Assembly (NCBI RefSeq): GCF_006159205.1
Contig: NZ_CP040812.1
Coordinates: forward strand, 1,054,001 to 1,118,000
DNA length: 64,000 nt
Direction of reading: 5' to 3'
DNA from: Antarcticibacterium flavum
GTDB taxonomy: Bacteria; Bacteroidota; Bacteroidia; Flavobacteriales; Flavobacteriaceae
Positions 43,539-52,996 of this stretch are shown here, piece after piece. The notes under the pieces were generated by a model. The model was not told the origin of the DNA and made no database searches. It saw only the letters and a program-made list of their open reading frames with translations. Position numbers and translations under genes: made by a program. How positions within the stretch are numbered: position 1 is the first letter of the stretch; every line of letters starts with the position of its first letter.

Positions 43539-46142
43539 CTATTTCTCCAATCTAAAACTTGTGATTCCAATTTGATGACCCTCCAACTTTTCTTTTTCTT
43601 CCAGCCCGGGTCCTATTGAAATTTGTAAACTCTCAATATTTTCCAATTCTAAGGGCCCTTCAATGCCGTGTTCAAAATAATAAGGCAGGAAAGTAGGATA
43701 TGGTCGTGGTAAAGTTACAGTTTTTACTGGTTTAAATTCATTAATTTTTAAAGAATATTCTTGATTTTGGGAATTTATTTCAACTATTTGACCAAAAGCT
43801 GCTCCATTTTTATCGATTAAAGCTATTTGAATCTTCTTGGGACCTTTTTCTAAAGATCGGGCTTTGAATTTTAAGTTTTTAAAATCTTTAAGTTCAGCTT
43901 CTCTTCCCTGTATTTTGTTCTTAAAATTATAGCGGAAAGTGTAATCGTAAACAGGAGCTGCATTTTTATTCTCCTCATCTTTCTCAAATAATTGCTCCAG
44001 CCTTACCTGGTACTCTGCCTCACCCGTCCTATCGCCTGGAACCAACCGGTTATCCCGTTTCCATTCGCCCACTATATAGTCCCTATCCTTTGCTGCAGTA
44101 AAAATGTACAAAGGTTGCTGCTCCCCGGTTATCCTGGTTTGATATTGCTCCATGGCGTGAAAATCCCACTGCCCGGGATTTCCCTCAGCATCTGCGGGAA
44201 ACGTCCTGCTACCATCCTGTTGGGTGATAATGATGCGATAATTTAAGAATCCCTCTTCAAGCAGTTTTTGAGGCACCTCTGCCCCGTAAGTATAGGCTTC
44301 CATCTCCTTTAATTCAACACTATCATGGATATTCCCGTTTTGGAACCAGGCTTCGACTTTTTGCACCGGTTCTTTTGAAACAACTTCGGCTTTTATTTCC
44401 AGAGAGGAATTTTCAATTACCACTTCTACGGGCTGGTGCAAAACATAGGTTTTATGCACCGTAGCTTCAGGAGCATAAAAATCGTGGAGTTCCCCATTCT
44501 TCCAATCCTCATTACCACGATATGCGATTTTTTTATCCTTTGCTGAAAGTAAATATATACCCGGTCCTATTTGAAATTTAGAAGCTGTAGCCGTGAATTT
44601 TTCATTCTTTCCACTAAGAGTTGTAACCGAAAAATCCCTCCCAAGACCCGGTAAATTGACTGTCATCTCCCACTCTTCCCAGTTAATAACTGCCACCGTT
44701 TTATCGAGGTTATTTCTTCCAAAGGGATTGTCTACCAATATGGCATCTGGCATTACTTCAAGTCTCCAAACGCCTTCCTCCAGCTTATCCAGGAAGTAAG
44801 CTCCCCTGCCTTCATACTTTACAGTATTAGAAATACCATATCCTGCAATATGCTTCAGGTCTTTCAATGATAAGGGATTGGAAGAAGTAGAGTTGGTATA
44901 ATAGAACTTTTCAGATGAATTATATTCCGCTAGATCCTTCTCATAGCTTATCCTGAAGTTTTCAAACTGAAGATTTTGAGGGTATGTACCATAATTCTTA
45001 TACATAGGAATCTGGTGAAAAACCTCGCCACTTATCATTAAGGCAAGGGCCTTTTGAGGGGTGTAAGCCAGGTTCATATAATGTGTGTTGTATTCTGTAT
45101 TAGCATAGGCCATATATGTGGGGTCCCAGGCAAAATGTGTCGCAATTTGAATCCCCGCTTCCCTGAAGCTTCTGGCCATTGCAGGATAGATATAGGATTT
45201 CATGACATCGGCCGCATCAAATTCATATACCAGCTTCGCTGCATTATTTTTCTTAATAATATTATCAAAAGGGATATTGTATTCATTTACATTGGGCAGC
45301 AAATTCCCTTCAAGCTCCTTTTGAAATCCCAGTCCGGTGGGATACCATTGGAAAGTTCCTCCCTGTATATCGGCATTAAAATATGCCTCCATAAAATGGG
45401 TGCTGTGGCTTACATTATAAAAAATTGGCTTCTTTGTACCGGTACTGCGCATAGAAGTGACCATTCTTTGAACAAAACTCGTTACCTCTTCAGTCGAGCC
45501 TTTATGGTGAGGCTCATTACTAATCTCGAAGGCAATAATATTTGGCTCATCTTTATAAGCAATCCCGGTATGAGGATTCACGTGTTCCAGGAATTGCGCT
45601 AAATAATTCTCCTGTGCTTTTATTGCTTCAGGATGCGTGAGGCTCCCTTCTTTCCCATATTTATGGGAAAATCCCGGGGTGTCCTCATTTGGTTCCGGCC
45701 AGCCATTGCCCCAGTATGCAATGGGGGTGATCATATAATTTATATCCCTGTCCTTGAGCTGTTTTAATAGATAGTCGAACAATTCCAGATGCTCGTTCTC
45801 CAGTAGATTTCCTTCAGCATCGCTAATTTCTGTATCCCATACATGTATCCTGTAAAGGTCAAATCCCAGACGGGAAAAATGATACACATCATTATCAATT
45901 GCCTTCTTTAGGTCTACATCTAAACGGCCGGCTGCACGAAATCCATGGGCAAAAGGAGCAGAATAATTCACTCCAAAACCTTTTACCTCCTCATCATTAT
46001 GCCCCCAACGCATTACTCCGCTGCCATCAACATACACATCCTGCTTTTGTTCCTGTACCTGGCCCTGCGCATATGCCACTCCCGAAAAAAAAGCACAGCA
46101 AAGGAGAAGTAGGATTTTAAGTTCTTTACTTAATATTTTCAT
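43539..46142 (-). CDS. Secreted clan GH-A glycoside hydrolase (GH5-like) with C-terminal beta domains
   Basis: 867 residues with a signal peptide (FFSGVAYAQG, cut near residue 26). A TIM-barrel catalytic domain spans about 35-400; the acid/base Glu210 is in FEISNEPHH and the nucleophile Glu307 in KLVYEFDAAD, the NEP/E pattern of clan GH-A. The remaining 450 residues look like several beta-sandwich modules, including a TonB-independent sugar-binding-type C-terminal domain (about 690-865). It follows the GH2 gene by 3 bp and is next to the galactose genes, so beta-galactan or a mannan-like substrate is possible. I cannot name the family with certainty. Confidence 0.8.
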   Translation of the reverse strand: MKILSKELKILLLLCCAFFSGVAYAQGQVQEQKQDVYVDGSGVMRWGHNDEEVKGFGVNYSAPFAHGFRAAGRLDVDLKKAIDNDVYHFSRLGFDLYRIHVWDTEISDAEGNLLENEHLELFDYLLKQLKDRDINYMITPIAYWGNGWPEPNEDTPGFSHKYGKEGSLTHPEAIKAQENYLAQFLEHVNPHTGIAYKDEPNIIAFEISNEPHHKGSTEEVTSFVQRMVTSMRSTGTKKPIFYNVSHSTHFMEAYFNADIQGGTFQWYPTGLGFQKELEGNLLPNVNEYNIPFDNIIKKNNAAKLVYEFDAADVMKSYIYPAMARSFREAGIQIATHFAWDPTYMAYANTEYNTHYMNLAYTPQKALALMISGEVFHQIPMYKNYGTYPQNLQFENFRISYEKDLAEYNSSEKFYYTNSTSSNPLSLKDLKHIAGYGISNTVKYEGRGAYFLDKLEEGVWRLEVMPDAILVDNPFGRNNLDKTVAVINWEEWEMTVNLPGLGRDFSVTTLSGKNEKFTATASKFQIGPGIYLLSAKDKKIAYRGNEDWKNGELHDFYAPEATVHKTYVLHQPVEVVIENSSLEIKAEVVSKEPVQKVEAWFQNGNIHDSVELKEMEAYTYGAEVPQKLLEEGFLNYRIIITQQDGSRTFPADAEGNPGQWDFHAMEQYQTRITGEQQPLYIFTAAKDRDYIVGEWKRDNRLVPGDRTGEAEYQVRLEQLFEKDEENKNAAPVYDYTFRYNFKNKIQGREAELKDFKNLKFKARSLEKGPKKIQIALIDKNGAAFGQIVEINSQNQEYSLKINEFKPVKTVTLPRPYPTFLPYYFEHGIEGPLELENIESLQISIGPGLEEKEKLEGHQIGITSFRLEK

Positions 46143-46145
46143 GAA

Positions 46146-48532
46146 TTAGGGATTTCGAATTTCTATTGTTTGTTCTCCCAGCCCTTCTGCAGTAGCTCTT
46201 ACATTTAAAGATCCTGAAAAACGTTCGGTTCTTATGAGAATGGTGGCTATCCCGGCTTCAGCCTTAACAACTTTTCCTCCAATGATCCTTGCATTTTTTG
46301 CATCATCACCTAAGGAAAAAGCAATGCGCTGATTAGCTGTTGGAACCACGGTTCCTTCTTCATCTACTATCATCGCATAGACAAAGAACATATCAGGAGA
46401 ATTGGGAGAAATGATCTTTTGTGAATAATCCACCGCCAGTTGTATCCCTGCCGGTGCCCGCGGTGTTCGCACCACGTGGGTAGCAACTTCCTCCCCGTCA
46501 ATGATCCCAACTGCTTTCAGGGTACCGGGTACATATCTATCCAGGTTGAATATAAATGGGGGATGTGGTAATTCGTAGGAGATCTCATTTATTTCAGGAG
46601 TTCGTTGATCTATAAGTTCTCCATTTAGATAAAGTGCCACTTCCTGGGTATTACTAAAAACCTTTACAGAGGTGGTGGAGCGAGGGGTCCAATAGCTGGC
46701 AATAAACACCATAGGTTCCTTAAATTCGCCTTCACCCGGCGATTTCTGACTCCTGTAAAAGAAAAAACTGAATTTAGGGATCCTGAAAATATCTGATATT
46801 CCAGAGGCTTCCAGGTCGTTTGCATATCCCCTGTTATAATCGAAAATCAACCAATTGGCGTGTCCAATGGTTTGTTTTCCTTTCAAATTTGAGTTAAAAG
46901 CTTCCTGGTAGTTAAGAGCCTGTTGTAGAAGTCCCGCCTCCCCTGTGCTGCGAAGTTTGCGACTGGAACGCTCCTCCTCCTGCAGGTCGCTATATAGGGT
47001 TTGATTAAACCCGGCATTGTGGGCATAATATTCCCAGTCCCCGTATTCTGCTATTAATAGGGCCTGTTTGGTGTATTATAACCATTCCAGTATAGTGGTG
47101 GTTTTGCATGTTGTCTTGCCGGGATAAACAGGTCATAAGATGGATGGTCAATCCATCCTGCTGTAAAGGTATCTGGATAAGGCAACTCTGCCTTTAGAAC
47201 TTCATTAGCTCTCTCCATGAATTCCTCTGTCATTCCCGACTCGTTAAGGGAATTTTCCCAAAAGACCACACTTGGATGGTTCCTGTCCCTTTTGGCCATT
47301 TCCCTTATATCCCTTATGGCATTTTCTTCAAACTCGCCTTCTTCAAAGAACTGCCATCCCGGGATAGCGTTCATCACCAGGAGGCCTAGTTCATCACAAG
47401 CCTTTAAAAATGCAGTTGCGTGTGGATAATGCGATAACCGGACAAAATTAAAACCTGCCTGCTTTATTTTATATGCATCACGATATTGTGCCTCATCAGA
47501 CAAGGCATAGCCTATATACGGATATTCCTGGTGCCGGTTGGTCCCGTTGATAAAAAGCTCCTCCCCGTTTAAAAAGAATGCCTCTCCCGAAAGCGCTATT
47601 TCCCTAAGCCCTACTTTCAAAGACTGGGTATCTACCAGCTTATCATCTGCCAGTATATCTACTGTAAGTGTATAGAGGTTTGGCTCATCTACAGACCATA
47701 ATAAAGGATTCTCAATTTTAAAATTAAGGCTAAGGGAAGCGGTTTCTCCTGCTTCAACAACAGCATGTCCGGGTCCACGGGAACTGGAGTAGAATCTATT
47801 AATATCCCCGTCCCTTGTTAATAGAGAATATTGAAGTTTTATAGATTGCTCCCGCTGACTGCCATTTTGAACGTGCACAGTGAGTTTCCCGGTTGCCACT
47901 TTTTTTGTAGCTGTGGCGGTATGAAAATAAATACCCCCACCGCCTTCAACGGCCGCGTTAACAGCATCTGTAATATAAACCTTATTCTTTTTGATAAGAT
48001 GGACATTTCGATAGATGCCACCGTACATATTAAAATCAAGTTCTCCCAGGGCCTTTCCGGGTGGAATGGTGGGATCATCTACATTTTTTACTTCTACCTC
48101 AATATTGTTCTCCCCCTCTTCAAGAAAAGGAGTGGCATCTACTGTAAAAGGCAGAAAGCCACCCTTATGGGTTTTAACCAGGAAGCCATTAATAGTAACC
48201 TGTGCCTCCTGCATAACCCCTTCAAAATGAATAAACCATTTATGATCATTGAGATTGGAAACTTCAAACGTTTTGCGGTAAAGCGCTGTACCCTGCCATT
48301 GATCATTAACAACCAGGGGTTCAATCTTTACGCTATGCGGGATATTCACCTTCTCCCAACCGGTACCTTTCTCCTTTAGGTTCTCCAGGCGCCTGAACTC
48401 CCAGTTATTACCAAAATTCTCTATGCTCCTGCTTTCTTTTCTTGCTTCCGGTTCAACCACTTCCTCCCAGCTTTTACAGGCAAAAGCCAATCCTGCAAAC
48501 AGCATTAGTGCAATTATTCTTTTAAGTAACAT
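46146..48532 (-). pseudogene. GH2 beta-galactosidase-like lipoprotein, broken by a single frameshift
   Basis: Two open frames (48532-47054 and about 47063-46146) read as one GH2 protein of near 795 residues. The N-terminal part has a lipoprotein signal (LAFAC), the jelly-roll and immunoglobulin domains, and the acid/base Glu in WENSLNESGM. The frame then stops at NTPNRPY. In the next frame the sequence continues at once as LLIAEYGDWEYY, which carries the nucleophile Glu of GH2, and stays open to the C-terminal domains. One missing C in the run at 47060-47062 (minus strand) would restore NTPNRPLLIAEYG. The start at 48532 is preferred over 48556, which overlaps the previous gene. It may be a true pseudogene or a sequencing error. 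Confidence 0.85.
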
Positions 48533-48545
48533 ATTCCTTTTTCTC

Positions 48546-49439
48546 TTAAACGTCACAAATTTTTACGGCTTCGGCCAGGGCTGCAATCTGGTCCCTTTTT
48601 GTGGGAATAAATTCCTGTGCCACATAGCCATCGAAGCCTGTTTCTACTATTGCCCGCATAATGGCAGGATAATATAGTTCCTGTGTATCATCGATCTCAT
48701 TCCTGCCAGGGACTCCTGCTGTATGATAATGATTGATATGTTCATGGTATTTTCTTATCGTCGCGATCACATCCCCTTCCATAATTTGCATATGGTAGAT
48801 ATCGTACAATAATTTAAAATTGGCCTTGTTGAGTTTTTCTGAAAGTGCCACACCCCAAACGGTATGGTCACATTGATAATCTGGATGATTCACCTTACTA
48901 TTCAGCAATTCCATTACAAGGGTAACATTTTTGCCGGCCGCATAGTCCAGGAGAGGGGCCAATCCTGTTGCGCAATTTTCAATCCCCGTTTCATCATCCA
49001 TCCCCCGCCTGTTCCCGGAAAAAACGATGACATTTTTTATTCCGTGTTTTGAAGCTTTATCTATAAGACCTCTGTAGTTTTTCTGAAGTTCTTTGTGATT
49101 TGCAGGATCATTAAAACCATGTTCGATCACAGCAAAATAATCTGTAGCCATAGAACATACCAACCCATGTTTTTCAATTACCGGCCATTCTTCGGGCCGA
49201 AGAAGGTCTATTGCTGTAATGCCAAGTTTTTTACATTGAACAGCAAATTCATCCAGGGGCAGTTCATTAAAAGCCCAGCGACATACTGAATGATTAATAT
49301 TTTTACTGAAATCTTTACAGGTTTCATCTTCCTGAAAAGCAACAGGTGAAAAGGAGGTTAAAACACCCCCAAGGCCCAAAGCTCCAGATCCAAGAGCCAG
49401 ATTCTTTAGCGCTTCTCTACGGGTATATTTATTATTCAT
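48546..49439 (-). CDS. Tat-exported hydroxypyruvate isomerase-like / sugar-phosphate isomerase-epimerase family protein
   Basis: 297 residues. The N-terminus YTRREALKNLALGSGALGLGG is a twin-arginine signal, so the folded protein is probably moved to the periplasm. The body is an AP-endonuclease-2-type TIM barrel with metal-ligand candidates in VMELLNSKVNHPDYQCDH, LLYDIYHMQIMEGD, HYHTAGVPGRNE and YVAQEFIP, the pattern of hydroxypyruvate isomerase relatives. It is the first gene of the operon with the GH2 and clan GH-A enzymes. Its substrate is not clear. Confidence 0.88.
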   Translation of the reverse strand: MNNKYTRREALKNLALGSGALGLGGVLTSFSPVAFQEDETCKDFSKNINHSVCRWAFNELPLDEFAVQCKKLGITAIDLLRPEEWPVIEKHGLVCSMATDYFAVIEHGFNDPANHKELQKNYRGLIDKASKHGIKNVIVFSGNRRGMDDETGIENCATGLAPLLDYAAGKNVTLVMELLNSKVNHPDYQCDHTVWGVALSEKLNKANFKLLYDIYHMQIMEGDVIATIRKYHEHINHYHTAGVPGRNEIDDTQELYYPAIMRAIVETGFDGYVAQEFIPTKRDQIAALAEAVKICDV

Positions 49440-49638
49440 GGCAAGTGGTTTAAAACCTAAATTTAATAATTCCCCAACTCATGGAACCATAAAGATAGCA
49501 AAGCTTTCAGGTATTGAAACAGAGGCTTTCAGCAAATCTAATTATAAGCGTAAATTTTACATTAATTTTTAGTAAAACCAATTTTTTTCAGAAGAAAATT
49601 TCAATAAAGTTTTGGATTTGTCCGCTATTACCTGCGGT
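49440..49638. other. 199-bp intergenic region with no identified gene
   Basis: AT-rich. It should hold the promoter of the isomerase/GH2 operon. A short CCGC-N8-GCGG inverted repeat near 49621-49636 follows the Nudix gene stop, without a T run. Confidence 0.4.
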
Positions 49639-50343
49639 TTATGATATCTCAAAATTATAACCAGATTTCATAAGTTTCTTATAGGTTTTATGATCAAATT
49701 TATAGAGAAAAGCACCTCTGCGGGAGGAGGTTTTATCTTTTTCTTCAAGTTTAATAAGAACGTTATGTGACAATACCTTTTTTCTAAAGTTACGGGCATC
49801 CAGCTCCTTTTGATATATGGCCTCATAGAGTTGCTGTAATTGGGGAATTGTGAATTTTTCTGGCAGTAGTTCAAATCCCAGTGGCTGGTAACGGGCCTTT
49901 CTCTTTAGACGCTCCTGGGCGTCTTTTACCATTTGGTTATGATCGAGTACCAAATCTGGTACCTCCTCTATATCATGCCAATGTGCACCATGTTTTTCAA
50001 CAAGTTTCCTGTCATAATCATTAATGCGTATCAAAGCATATTGTCCAATGGAAACACAACGGTACCCGGGATCCCTGTTTGCTGCGCCGTATGCTTTTAA
50101 TTGTTCCATAAAGACATTTTGCAAGCCGGTGATCTCCTCCAGAACCCTTTTGGCTGATACCTCCACATCCTCCTCCAGTTTTACAATACTTCCAATAAGG
50201 GACCAGTCCCCTTCAAAAGGTGCTACCCTGCGTTTAAATAATAATAGCTTGATCCTGCCCTCATCAAAGCCAAAAATTATACAATCTGTTGCAACATACA
50301 TCTTGTCATGTTGCGAATAAGAATCCTGGGAAAAAGAAGCCAT
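49639..50343 (-). CDS. NrtR-like transcription regulator: degenerate Nudix domain plus winged helix
   Basis: 234 residues. The Nudix domain (about 15-150) retains the fold but its box reads GSIVKLEEDVEVSAKRVLEE: the Arg-Glu pair of REUXEE is Lys-Arg, so hydrolysis is unlikely. Residues 155-230 are predicted to form the winged helix found in NrtR/AraR-type Nudix regulators (FTIPQLQQLYEAIY, FRKKVLSHNVL, GAFLYKFD). It is divergent from galK with 113 bp between. It probably senses a sugar or sugar metabolite and controls galactose genes; the palindrome at 54747-54771 is a candidate site. Confidence 0.88.
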   Translation of the reverse strand: MASFSQDSYSQHDKMYVATDCIIFGFDEGRIKLLLFKRRVAPFEGDWSLIGSIVKLEEDVEVSAKRVLEEITGLQNVFMEQLKAYGAANRDPGYRCVSIGQYALIRINDYDRKLVEKHGAHWHDIEEVPDLVLDHNQMVKDAQERLKRKARYQPLGFELLPEKFTIPQLQQLYEAIYQKELDARNFRKKVLSHNVLIKLEEKDKTSSRRGAFLYKFDHKTYKKLMKSGYNFEIS

Positions 50344-50410
50344 ATACTTAATGAACTGGTTTGATCTTACAAAAAAACCACTTTTTTATTTAATATAAAA
50401 TAATGGTATA

Positions 50411-50430
50411 AAATACATTTATTATCTTTG
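50411..50430 (+). promoter_or_regulatory. galK promoter box with overlapping half-operator
   Basis: TATCTTTG (50423-50430) matches TAnnTTTG exactly. Just upstream AATACATTTATTAT repeats the TACATTTAT half of the palindrome at 54747-54771, so a repressor would overlap the promoter. No clear TTTG box is seen 19 bp upstream. Confidence 0.5.
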
Positions 50431-50456
50431 GTTCTTACAAATGCCTAATTTTAGAA

Positions 50457-51626
50457 GTGTTGAAAAATAACGCTAATCACATATCCCGGCCATTGCTTAA
50501 ACCTCTCTCATTTAATTCACAGGTCAATGTTGCCGCACCGGGCCGCATAAATCTTATTGGGGAGCATACAGATTATAACCACGGGTATGTATTACCAACC
50601 GCCATAGACAGGAAAATTAACTTCTCATTCCAACGCAATAACAGTCAAAGTATATGTAATGTGTACAGCAAGACTGTCCAAAAAGGTTTCAGCTTTGATC
50701 TTAAAGATATTGAAAAAAGTAATGAGATCTGGGAAAATTATATTCTTGGGGTGGTAAATGAAATTTTAAAAAGGAAAAAAGACCTGCAGGGGTTTGATTG
50801 CATTATTGAGAGTAAGTTGCCAATTGGTGCAGGAATTAGCTCCTCTGCCGCCCTTGAATGTGGCCTGGCCGCCGGTTTAAACGAGCTGTTTAATTTAAAG
50901 CTCACAAAAAAGGAAATAGTTTTTCTCTCTCAGGCTGCTGAAAATAATTTTGTAGGTTCCAACTGCGGAATTATGGATCAATTTGCCAGTGTTATGAGCA
51001 GGAAGGATCACCTCATTCTGCTGGATTGCCTTAATTTAGAACCGGAATTTATCCCTGCAAATTTTAATTCCTGTAAGATGGTCCTTGTAAACACCATGGT
51101 ATCCCACAGCCTTGCAGAAGGGGAATACAATACACGCCGTAAGGAATGTGAAGCTGCATTAAAGGTGTTACAATCCCATTACACAGGGATCGAAACCTTG
51201 AGGGATGTAAATTTAGAAATGCTTACAGAAAGTAGCGAACATTTGACCGGGGCACAATTTCACCGGGTGAAATATGTTCTGGAAGAGAATAAGCGGGTGC
51301 TGGATGCGGCTAAATTTCTAAAAGCCGGACAGTTAGAAGATTTTGGTGCCTTAATGTACAAATCGCACTATGGACTGCGGGACCTTTATGAAGTAAGCTG
51401 CAAGGAACTGGATTTCCTGGTTGAATTTACTGAAAACATATCTTACATCTATGGATCGCGTATGATGGGAGGTGGCTTTGGAGGCTGCACCATTAACATT
51501 GTGGAAGAAAGCCAGATCCCGTCATTTGAAAATGAGGTTAAGCAGGCTTATGCTGAAGCTTTTGGTTTAGATCCCGATGTTATAATTGTTTCGCCGGGGG
51601 AAGGAACTGTTGTGGAAAGGGTATAG
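50457..51626 (+). CDS. galK: Galactokinase (GalK)
   Basis: 389 residues. GHMP-kinase motifs: galactose-binding APGRINLIGEHTDYNHG (about 24-40), phosphate loop LPIGAGISSSAALECGLAAG and C-terminal GSRMMGGGFGGCTINIV. It phosphorylates galactose in the Leloir pathway. No in-frame ATG precedes the conserved region: the start must be GTG at 50457 or TTG at 50460, since the nearby ATG at 50441 runs into a stop after nine codons. The leader from the promoter box is only about 20 nt. galT follows after 54 bp. Confidence 0.95.
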   Translation: MLKNNANHISRPLLKPLSFNSQVNVAAPGRINLIGEHTDYNHGYVLPTAIDRKINFSFQRNNSQSICNVYSKTVQKGFSFDLKDIEKSNEIWENYILGVVNEILKRKKDLQGFDCIIESKLPIGAGISSSAALECGLAAGLNELFNLKLTKKEIVFLSQAAENNFVGSNCGIMDQFASVMSRKDHLILLDCLNLEPEFIPANFNSCKMVLVNTMVSHSLAEGEYNTRRKECEAALKVLQSHYTGIETLRDVNLEMLTESSEHLTGAQFHRVKYVLEENKRVLDAAKFLKAGQLEDFGALMYKSHYGLRDLYEVSCKELDFLVEFTENISYIYGSRMMGGGFGGCTINIVEESQIPSFENEVKQAYAEAFGLDPDVIIVSPGEGTVVERV

Positions 51627-51680
51627 TTTAAATACTCCGGTAATGAAGTTTGAACGGAAATTTTTAAAAAAGAATGATCT

Positions 51681-52721
51681 ATGAGCCAGGAACTTAATAA
51701 TGTCCCACACAGGCGATATAATATTTTAACCGGGGAATGGGTCCTTGTATCCCCGCATCGCACAAAACGGCCCTGGCAGGGGAAAACTGAAAAGACCACA
51801 GTGGAAGACAGGCCTGTCTATGACCCGGCCTGTTACCTTTGTCCCGGCAACACCCGCTCTGGCGGTTCTATAAACCCCGATTATAAGGAACCTTTTGTCT
51901 TTGAGAATGATTTCCCCGCCCTTATGCCGCAAGGGCCCGGTGAAAATCTCTCCAAAGGCCTGCTGGTAGCAGAATCTGAGACAGGGATTTGCAAAGTGGT
52001 TTGTTTTTCACCCAACCATTCCCTTACCCTCCCTCTTATGGAAATTAAGGATATTACGAAGGTAATTAAAGCCTGGAAGAAGGAGTATCTTGAATTGGGA
52101 TCCTCTCCCAATATAAACTACGTGCAGATCTTTGAAAATAAAGGTGATATTATGGGCTGTAGCAATCCCCATCCCCATGGGCAAATTTGGTCACAAAGAT
52201 CCCTGCCGCCGGAGATCATTAAAAAGTCCAAACATCAATTGGAGTATTGGGAGGCCAATAACAAAAGTTTGCTGGCAGCTTACCTGGAACAGGAGCTGGA
52301 AGCTGGTGATAGGATCGTACTTGAGAATGAGCATTTTGTTGCCCTCATCCCCTACTGGGCTGTTTGGCCATATGAGGTGATGATCCTGCCAAGAAAACAT
52401 TATCAGCATATTGGACAACTTGACAGCAGGGAAGAAGTAGCTTTTGCCGGGATAATTAAAGCTCTCTGCATTAAATACGACAACCTTTTTGAAACATCCT
52501 TCCCGTATTCCTCAGGAATTCACCAAATGCCTACCAGCGGGGAAGAATTCCCGGAGTGGCATTTTCACATGTCCTTTTATCCGCCGCTCCTACGGTCGGC
52601 AACGGTAAAGAAATTTATGGTGGGTTATGAGCTATTTGCGAGTCCCCAACGAGATATAACAGCTGAGCAGGCTGCGCAGACCTTACGGGATCTTGATGAT
52701 GTTCATTATCTGCAGAAGTAG
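51681..52721 (+). CDS. galT: Galactose-1-phosphate uridylyltransferase (GalT)
   Basis: 346 residues. Zinc-site cysteines in CYLCPGN (Cys51, Cys54) and the HPHGQ active-site motif GCSNPHPHGQIW (His164, His166, the latter the likely uridylylated one) are present. The second HIT half is also full length. It exchanges UMP between UDP-glucose and galactose-1-phosphate. It is co-transcribed with galK. galE is not in the window. Confidence 0.95.
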   Translation: MSQELNNVPHRRYNILTGEWVLVSPHRTKRPWQGKTEKTTVEDRPVYDPACYLCPGNTRSGGSINPDYKEPFVFENDFPALMPQGPGENLSKGLLVAESETGICKVVCFSPNHSLTLPLMEIKDITKVIKAWKKEYLELGSSPNINYVQIFENKGDIMGCSNPHPHGQIWSQRSLPPEIIKKSKHQLEYWEANNKSLLAAYLEQELEAGDRIVLENEHFVALIPYWAVWPYEVMILPRKHYQHIGQLDSREEVAFAGIIKALCIKYDNLFETSFPYSSGIHQMPTSGEEFPEWHFHMSFYPPLLRSATVKKFMVGYELFASPQRDITAEQAAQTLRDLDDVHYLQK

Positions 52722-52892
52722 TAATCTGGAACTTCGCATTGAAAATAGACACGAATATTTTGGTATTTTTTAGTCCCCAATCCCAATCTAAATTATTTAG
52801 CCTTCAGGCTTTCCTCTAGACAATAGCCCTACTTCCCCTTCCCCCAATTCACATCCTGCATCTTTCTTCTATGTCTCTTTTCTCTTATCTAT
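52722..52892. other. Intergenic region between galT and the heptamer array
   Basis: 171 bp between two converging genes. Nothing clear is seen except pyrimidine-rich stretches that grade into the heptamer array; no good terminator hairpin was found for galT. Confidence 0.4.
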
Positions 52893-52990
52893 TTGAGTCC
52901 TGAGTCTTGATTCTTGGCTCTTGATTCTTGGCTCTTGGCTCTTGGCTCTTGGCTCCTGGTTCTTGATTCCTGGTTCCCGGTTCCCGGTTC
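52893..52990 (+). repeat. Fourteen-unit heptamer array, consensus YTGRYTC
   Basis: Units in order: TTGAGTC, CTGAGTC, TTGATTC, TTGGCTC, TTGATTC, four TTGGCTC, CTGGTTC, TTGATTC, CTGGTTC, two CCGGTTC. It ends 6 bp short of the sugar symporter stop codon (52997). Same family as the short array at 3237-3271. Confidence 0.85.
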
Positions 52991-52996
52991 TTGCGG

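Noticed and set aside
45054..45602. 182-codon plus-strand frame
   Set aside because: Antisense inside the clan GH-A enzyme gene, low-complexity product, no start context or motif.
52893..52990. CRISPR array
   Set aside because: Units are only 7 bp with no spacers; it is a simple tandem array.
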